Source: Prostheceraeus crozeri (lineage: Eukaryota; Platyhelminthes; Polycladida; Euryleptidae). Taken from it: 64,000 bases of DNA. The notes below the pieces were generated by a model. The model had not been told where the DNA came from, did no database searches, and saw nothing but the letters and a program-made list of their open reading frames with translations. Below, in pieces: positions 59,714 through 64,000 of this stretch (within the stretch, counting starts at the first letter, position 1; every line of letters starts with the position of its first letter). The position numbers and the translations under genes were made by a program. The DNA lies in the NCBI GenBank assembly GCA_907163375.1, contig CAJQUW010000533.1, forward strand, positions 310,001 to 374,000, written 5' to 3'.

Positions 59714-61111
59714 TTAACTCTTCATTCGGAAATGGAGTGTGATACTTGTCACAGCATCTTTATGAAAAGGAATCAACGCACCAGCATCGTCATAAATGGC
59801 AATATCAATTTGTGGGATGTAGTTTGATTTCAGCTTTGTATAATGCACTTTCTTGAAAGTATGCTCAGATAAAATACTGCAGCTTTTTGGCTGGTATGGT
59901 ATCATTGCTAGCAATGGAGCTTCAACATCTCCCACACGTACATCTTCACCAATATTGGAATATATCTGAAAATAGTTAATACGACGCGATAGCGACATGT
60001 CTGCGCTAGCTTTGGTTACAGTACCACTTTTAAAGATATTTTGGTCAAAACCCAAAATGTCCATTAGAGTTTTATCCATAATTAGTTCAATACCTTTTCC
60101 ACTTATAGTGAGAGACAAAGTACCTTCTTTTTCAGAAAATGAAATATGTTGCTCATTAATCACTTCATTTAAATAATCTACAACCAATTTAACCGAAGTA
60201 ATAATGCGAGGCATCAACACTCTTGTTTCATGTAAGATACCACCTAAAGGCTCTACACACTTTCTGTATAAAGATACGCTCCATTCTGTATCAAATTGAT
60301 TTGACCTTTCACATGGTAAATGTTGCATATCAGATTTTCCATGAACAGCTGCAGAACGATGTCGTAAGAACTGATGAAAATCTTTTGAACAAACTAATAC
60401 TAGATCATCATCATTTAATTTACTTATTGCAATATGATTAGATGATTTAATATAAGTCAATGCTGCCACTTGTTTACCATCAACTCGAAGGAGATAATTA
60501 AATTTCTTCAATAATGTTTCAGGAGTCATGTTTGTCTTTCTTGGCTTAATCACAATCTTCTTCACCAACGTCTTCTCATTTCTTGGAATAAGATCTACAT
60601 AATAAGCTTCCTCTCGATATATTAACTGTTTATGACCACTTATGTGGTAATTAACGTTAAAATCATCATAGCTTGTCAAGGCGCTAGCGAGGTAGCCTAA
60701 ATCATTTCTTAAACTTGGACTTAAACCAACAATCCAATCTTTCTCAACTACATGATGTACATAATTATAATCATCATTGTGCGGAGTAAATTGGACAATA
60801 TGTTTACACGCTTTATTCAAGAAATCATATATAAACTTTTTACATGATAAGAGATCTTTCTTTGGCCACTGTGGAATGTATACTCGGCACCCCTTTTCAC
60901 ATTGATAAGCAGCTGTACGTCTCATATTAATAGTCATCACCTCATGATCAAAAGTATAGACACAGTTGCTATAAACAAGTTGAGTGACACCCACTTCCCA
61001 ATTCCCATTTAGCTGTTGTGCATGATCAATGGGAGTAGAAAAGAGTGCGGCTCGATTACTAGTAAATCTCTTTGTAGCCGCATTGCTAAGCAAAATATGA
61101 TAAAACGACAT
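59714..61111 (-). CDS. WEVGV structural protein 2, element 2
   Basis: 465 residues from ATG 61111 (MSFYHILLSNAATKRFTSNR), preferred because the open frame upstream begins with TTG here and MSF is shared with element 1. QQLNGNWEVGVTQLVYSNCV parallels protein 1. Then CKKFIYDFLNKACKHIVQFT, NFNVNYHISGHKQLIYREEA, a MDILGFDQNIFKSGT segment, and ALIPFHKDAVTSITLHFRMK at the end. Likely a capsid-associated or spike-type protein; inferred from neighbourhood. Confidence 0.65.
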   Translation of the reverse strand: MSFYHILLSNAATKRFTSNRAALFSTPIDHAQQLNGNWEVGVTQLVYSNCVYTFDHEVMTINMRRTAAYQCEKGCRVYIPQWPKKDLLSCKKFIYDFLNKACKHIVQFTPHNDDYNYVHHVVEKDWIVGLSPSLRNDLGYLASALTSYDDFNVNYHISGHKQLIYREEAYYVDLIPRNEKTLVKKIVIKPRKTNMTPETLLKKFNYLLRVDGKQVAALTYIKSSNHIAISKLNDDDLVLVCSKDFHQFLRHRSAAVHGKSDMQHLPCERSNQFDTEWSVSLYRKCVEPLGGILHETRVLMPRIITSVKLVVDYLNEVINEQHISFSEKEGTLSLTISGKGIELIMDKTLMDILGFDQNIFKSGTVTKASADMSLSRRINYFQIYSNIGEDVRVGDVEAPLLAMIPYQPKSCSILSEHTFKKVHYTKLKSNYIPQIDIAIYDDAGALIPFHKDAVTSITLHFRMKS

Positions 61112-61146
61112 TTTTATATTGCTAATCTGCAACTTTGCATAACATC

Positions 61147-61440
61147 ATGAAGACTTGGATTTTGGACTCTCTACAATATATCAGAGTTGATCGTGATGGA
61201 AACGTACATTTCAAAAATTCTCATGGTCATACATCAAGAGGAATTACATTAACATGGCGACAATTTGTCAACCTCAATGATATCATGAGGGATTTGGAAT
61301 ATTTTGAAACATTAAGATTCATCTCCTTGGGTGATCAAGTTTGGCTTCAACATTACAGAAATGAAATTCAAATCTACCATTCTCATTTCGCAAATACAAT
61401 TGGGAGAAGTATAGAAGATATATACATCGCTCCATCATGA
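61147..61440 (+). CDS. PC4-like protein 1, element 2
   Basis: 97 residues from ATG 61147 (MKTWILDSLQYIRVDRDGNV). RVDRDGNVHFKNSHGHTSRG is followed by ITLTWRQFVNLNDIMRDLEY, close in layout to the PC4/Sub1 domain, where strands with a D..G...PG.KGI pattern lead into the helix L....W..L. PC4 binds single-stranded DNA and assists TFIID-dependent transcription. It starts 35 bp from the divergent ATG of WEVGV protein 2, too close for two ordinary promoters. Confidence 0.5.
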   Translation: MKTWILDSLQYIRVDRDGNVHFKNSHGHTSRGITLTWRQFVNLNDIMRDLEYFETLRFISLGDQVWLQHYRNEIQIYHSHFANTIGRSIEDIYIAPS

Positions 61441-61506
61441 CATTTATTCGTCGTGAGTTCATCGCCCTACTATGCAAATCTTAATCAGACATGACTACCA
61501 CACATC

Positions 61507-62157
61507 ATGAGTTGGAAATTAGATTCCCTACAACGTATTGAAACGGATCATGATCGAAACGTCTATTTCAAAGATTCAACTGGAAATGTGAGAAGAGAGT
61601 TTGCTTTATCTTATCGTCATTTTCAATCTCTACATCATATCATGAAGGACTTGAAATACTTCTATATGAAAAGACATTCACGTATTGGAAATCGCATCTG
61701 GCTGCGCGTCAACAATCGGCGAATTCAACTCTATCATTCCCAACTTCATACTAACTTCACATTTCATCAAGGTAGTTGGGAAAAGTATAAAAGGAAGGTA
61801 CATCGCTCAATTTACTCATTCTTTCATCATGAAGCGCCATCACTACACCATCGTCAACATTCTCCGTCGCTTAAGACTCTACACCAAAATCGATCTCACA
61901 ACATTACACCAACAGCTTCCAAACAGCAAGTATTACCCGGGCCGTCCTCAAATGTTAGTGGTGAAGATGAACAATTCACGGAATCTTCAACTCTTCCCAA
62001 ATGGGACTGTACAGATTCTCGGCGCCCTTTCTCATTCATCGGCGCAGTCAATGCGCTTAGAGCTACAAAGACTACTACGTCGGATATGGAAGAGGGAGAG
62101 GTGTGTGATGTCGAATCTGACTGTGGACAATATGGTGATCTCTACTCAATTGAGTGA
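61507..62157 (+). CDS. PC4-like protein 2 with Ser/acidic tail, element 2
   Basis: 216 residues from ATG 61507 (MSWKLDSLQRIETDHDRNVY). Residues 1-85 repeat the PC4-like block of the neighbour (EFALSYRHFQSLHHIMKDLK; RIGNRIWLRVNNRRIQLYHS), so the two genes arose by duplication. Then a basic HHEAPSLHHRQHSPSLK region and a Ser/acidic tail (NVSGEDEQFTESSTLPKW; MEEGEVCDVESDCGQYGDLY). The last 330 bases are shared with the TBP-like gene in another frame. The acidic tail could be an activation domain. Confidence 0.6.
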   Translation: MSWKLDSLQRIETDHDRNVYFKDSTGNVRREFALSYRHFQSLHHIMKDLKYFYMKRHSRIGNRIWLRVNNRRIQLYHSQLHTNFTFHQGSWEKYKRKVHRSIYSFFHHEAPSLHHRQHSPSLKTLHQNRSHNITPTASKQQVLPGPSSNVSGEDEQFTESSTLPKWDCTDSRRPFSFIGAVNALRATKTTTSDMEEGEVCDVESDCGQYGDLYSIE

Positions 62158-62374
62158 CAGTCTATCATTTTTGAAGATTCGTACCAGCAGTTACAGTTTG
62201 TGTTATGAACCCGAACTTTTTCCTGCAGCTCTCATTAGTTGTTGGTTACCTGCGCATGTGGCAATCTTTCATAATAGTAAAGTGATCATTACTGGACTAA
62301 AATCTCATGTACAAGCAAATATGATCCTAGACTATCTCATTGAGTATGTACGTACCCAGCGGATTGTAAAATAA
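61829..62374 (+). CDS. TBP-like protein, overprinted on PC4-like protein 2, element 2
   Basis: 182 residues from ATG 61829. The frame is open further upstream, but this ATG is shared with element 1 and gives equal length. Two lobes can be read: SRNLQLFPNGTVQILGALSH with AQSMRLELQRLLRRI, and ELFPAALISCWLPAHVAIFH plus NSKVIITGLKSHVQANMILD. The second resembles the TBP repeat (FP.L......P....IF.SGK...TG......). The stop codon overlaps AATAAA, so the transcript ends exactly here. If real, it may direct polymerase II to the element's TATA boxes. TBP identity is by eye. Confidence 0.5.
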   Translation: MKRHHYTIVNILRRLRLYTKIDLTTLHQQLPNSKYYPGRPQMLVVKMNNSRNLQLFPNGTVQILGALSHSSAQSMRLELQRLLRRIWKRERCVMSNLTVDNMVISTQLSDSLSFLKIRTSSYSLCYEPELFPAALISCWLPAHVAIFHNSKVIITGLKSHVQANMILDYLIEYVRTQRIVK

Positions 62375-62400
62375 AAAACAATTTTTCCAACATGATGTTT

Positions 62401-62862
62401 TTATTTCAAATCATGATAGAACTTACAAATCATTTTTTCATTAGAGGATGGATTACATGAAAAGTTTTGAATAACAGATGCAAATCGAGATACATGTAAA
62501 CGTCTTAAGATGAAGTACAGTACAAAAGCACCACACGTTGATGAAAGTGGATGTTGTAGTATGCGTTCATTTCGCTGATATTGACGCGTATGTTTTCTCA
62601 ACCACTGCTGTGTTGGTATATTTGGAGGTTGAGCAAGAGAGTCAAATAGTTCACCACGTCGGTCTTCTCCAATAAAGATCGCTTTCCAATGCTCACCGCC
62701 TAAATTCTGCGAATGAGTGTTTAGTACAATAAAGATGGGATAGTGATTTACTGCAGGTGGTAAGGTATCGAGTGAATAGACATTATCGAAAGCTTTCAAC
62801 GTCGCTTCGTCTGCATTACGCTGCACTTTAGTCTTAATATCGTCAGCAGTCAACCAACTCAT
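62401..62862 (-). CDS. Adenain-like cysteine protease (PRO), element 2
   Basis: 153 residues, whole. GEHWKAIFIG (catalytic His), RRGELFDSLAQPPNIPTQQW (acidic residue), RILQHPLSSTCGAFVLYFIL (Gln and nucleophilic Cys). Same enzyme as 25803-26264, over 85% similar by eye. Expected to mature the virion. The ATG at 62862 shares its first A with the last base of the capsid stop codon (TAATG), and the gene converges with the TBP-like gene 26 bp away. Confidence 0.88.
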   Translation of the reverse strand: MSWLTADDIKTKVQRNADEATLKAFDNVYSLDTLPPAVNHYPIFIVLNTHSQNLGGEHWKAIFIGEDRRGELFDSLAQPPNIPTQQWLRKHTRQYQRNERILQHPLSSTCGAFVLYFILRRLHVSRFASVIQNFSCNPSSNEKMICKFYHDLK

Positions 62863-64000
62863 TAACGATTATACTGAAGAATCACGTCACGATACTTTGT
62901 TATTTCAATATTTGAATCGAAGACTGCATAAATTAATACATTGATCGTCTCAGCTAGTTTTCTTTTGAACGTCAAATCCAAACGAATATTATGAGGTACG
63001 TTCGCTTGACGATAGGGTGCACTAATATCGCTGTCAGCAGTCAAATCAAATGCATAAATAGTATATCCACTCTTAAACTCTTTCATAGTAAGTCCGTTGG
63101 TGTCATCCGTATTGTAAAAGCCAAAGACATCCATAAAATCAACATAACTGCGCATAAATTGATCTGAAGCAAAATCTGGTTTGTAGGGTGGACCAGGATG
63201 ACTCACACCATTTACACGTAAAGCAATTTCACTTAACTGATTGTGTTTAAAATTGAAAGGATTCTTCTTTATATTACCATTAAATGCATCATTTTCAACC
63301 ATTGCCACCATGAGGAGCTTCGGTGCTTCCGATGGAAAGAGGCCATCTTTCATGAAACTCTTTTGATCTTTCGGAATTGTAAAGGTGAGAAGCTTTGTAT
63401 GCTGAACGGGGTAAATGGCATTTTGGCGGTTAAGACCTTCAGCATGCCCTCTAATGACACTTGGATTCGGTACTACTCGACGAATGTAAAGTGCAATATC
63501 TTCCACATGAATTCTAAAATTGTCAACTTTAGCAAATGCATTCAGCGCAAATTCAGGCTTATTCAATGTCAGCTTGAGTCGCATGCTGGTATTACAGAGT
63601 AAAAACTTTGACTGTCTAAAGAAGTCTAAATTTAGCGGACCATATAGCTGACATACTCTACTATCTTTAATCATAGCAGATCGCTTTACAAAGCCACTGT
63701 TTGTTTCAACATCAAATTTTCCTGCTTCATCTCTGTACCATCCCATGGCTTCCATATGACTTTTTTGTGCTGCTGGATGAAACTGTGATACATGATTGAA
63801 ATATGATTTATAGGGATAATCGCTTTGACCACCTTCCACCTGCTGCTCTCCAATCGTTAGAGAAACATCGCGAAGTAATGTAGTCAATGGTAAATTGTTC
63901 AGTCCAACTTTATGTGCATCGTCAATAGCAGTTCCATCTGCTTGCTGAATTCTAAACCTCAAATCAAGCATCGCATAACTCAAATCTATGTAGTCATCAC
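62862..64000 (-). CDS. Major capsid protein (double jelly-roll), element 2, runs off the right edge
   Basis: The frame is open to the window edge (DDYIDLSYAMLDLRF at its start), so the N-terminus lies outside; about 379 codons visible. VSLTIGEQQVEGGQSDYPYK, TKLLTFTIPKDQKSFMKDGL, MVENDAFNGNIKKNPFNFKH, SGYTIYAFDLTADSDISAPY and the end NVLIYAVFDSNIEITKYRDV are hallmarks of F54H12.2-like Polinton capsid proteins. Forms the icosahedral shell. Whole as far as seen. Confidence 0.88.
   Translation of the reverse strand, partial: DDYIDLSYAMLDLRFRIQQADGTAIDDAHKVGLNNLPLTTLLRDVSLTIGEQQVEGGQSDYPYKSYFNHVSQFHPAAQKSHMEAMGWYRDEAGKFDVETNSGFVKRSAMIKDSRVCQLYGPLNLDFFRQSKFLLCNTSMRLKLTLNKPEFALNAFAKVDNFRIHVEDIALYIRRVVPNPSVIRGHAEGLNRQNAIYPVQHTKLLTFTIPKDQKSFMKDGLFPSEAPKLLMVAMVENDAFNGNIKKNPFNFKHNQLSEIALRVNGVSHPGPPYKPDFASDQFMRSYVDFMDVFGFYNTDDTNGLTMKEFKSGYTIYAFDLTADSDISAPYRQANVPHNIRLDLTFKRKLAETINVLIYAVFDSNIEITKYRDVILQYNR

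Larger units (their letters stand above)
48046..64000. mobile_element. Element 2: Maverick/Polinton, left 16 kb, well preserved
   Basis: Starts AGTAGTAAGTAAAACTCC, matching both ends of element 1 (AGTAGCAAGTAGAAGTCTC; AGAAGTAAGTAAAAGTCTC); the preceding 6 bases, CTAGAT, are the expected target copy but the partner is beyond the window. Gene order follows element 1: zinc/coiled-coil gene, MQTPN gene, VPDAP gene, divergent small gene and PolB, two leftward WEVGV genes, PC4-like pair with TBP-like frame, protease, capsid. The visible part looks nearly whole, with about one break in PolB. Younger than element 1. Confidence 0.9.

Overview
The window looks like a repeat-dense, AT-rich piece of a metazoan nuclear genome, most likely a marine invertebrate. 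It holds eukaryotic mobile elements of several classes, introns with GT-AG borders, TATA boxes and AATAAA signals, and no bacterial-type operon. I found no host protein-coding gene that I can support. The exact host cannot be named from sequence alone.

Layout. (1) About 1-8990: right part of a Polinton-like/adintovirus-like fossil (element 0), with packaging ATPase, zinc-finger protein, fibre-like and small virion-type proteins, a capsid-protein region, a phospholipase A2 domain, integrase and adenain-like protease. (2) 9152-34345: a complete-length Maverick/Polinton (element 1, about 25.2 kb) with terminal inverted repeats and a near-identical 6-bp target duplication. It carries two nested inserts: a Ty3/Gypsy-type LTR element (14851-18536) in the DNA polymerase gene, and a 230-bp perfect palindrome (30445-30674) in the ATPase gene. 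(3) 34346-48045: non-coding DNA with fossils of LINEs, a Penelope-like element, a short inverted-repeat DNA transposon and hammerhead-like motifs. (4) 48046 to the right edge: a second Maverick of the same family (element 2). It is much better preserved and is cut by the window edge inside its capsid gene.

How the Maverick genes fit together. The left arm holds small genes with TATA boxes (a zinc/coiled-coil protein and several small proteins), then a divergent promoter for a small leftward gene and the rightward protein-primed DNA polymerase B. The middle holds leftward structural genes (two WEVGV-motif proteins, capsid protein, minor capsid protein), a leftward adenain-like protease and, rightward, two PC4-like genes and an overlapping TBP-like gene. 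In element 1 the right arm continues leftward with integrase, a conserved protein, ATPase, a basic virion-type protein, zinc-binding small proteins and an exonuclease-like protein.

The most unusual signals are: (a) a structured cassette repeated after the small left-arm genes of both Mavericks, made of a histone-mRNA-type 3' stem-loop followed at fixed distance by a three-way junction that keeps its pairing by covariation; (b) a likely Maverick-encoded transcription module (PC4-like pair plus TBP-like protein) in which the TBP-like gene is overprinted on a PC4-like gene in another frame, preserved in both copies; (c) a conserved TAATG stop-start overlap between capsid and protease genes; (d) an ATG-only first exon in two different transcription units; (e) the perfect palindrome. 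Names of protein families rest on motifs read by eye; no database search was possible.
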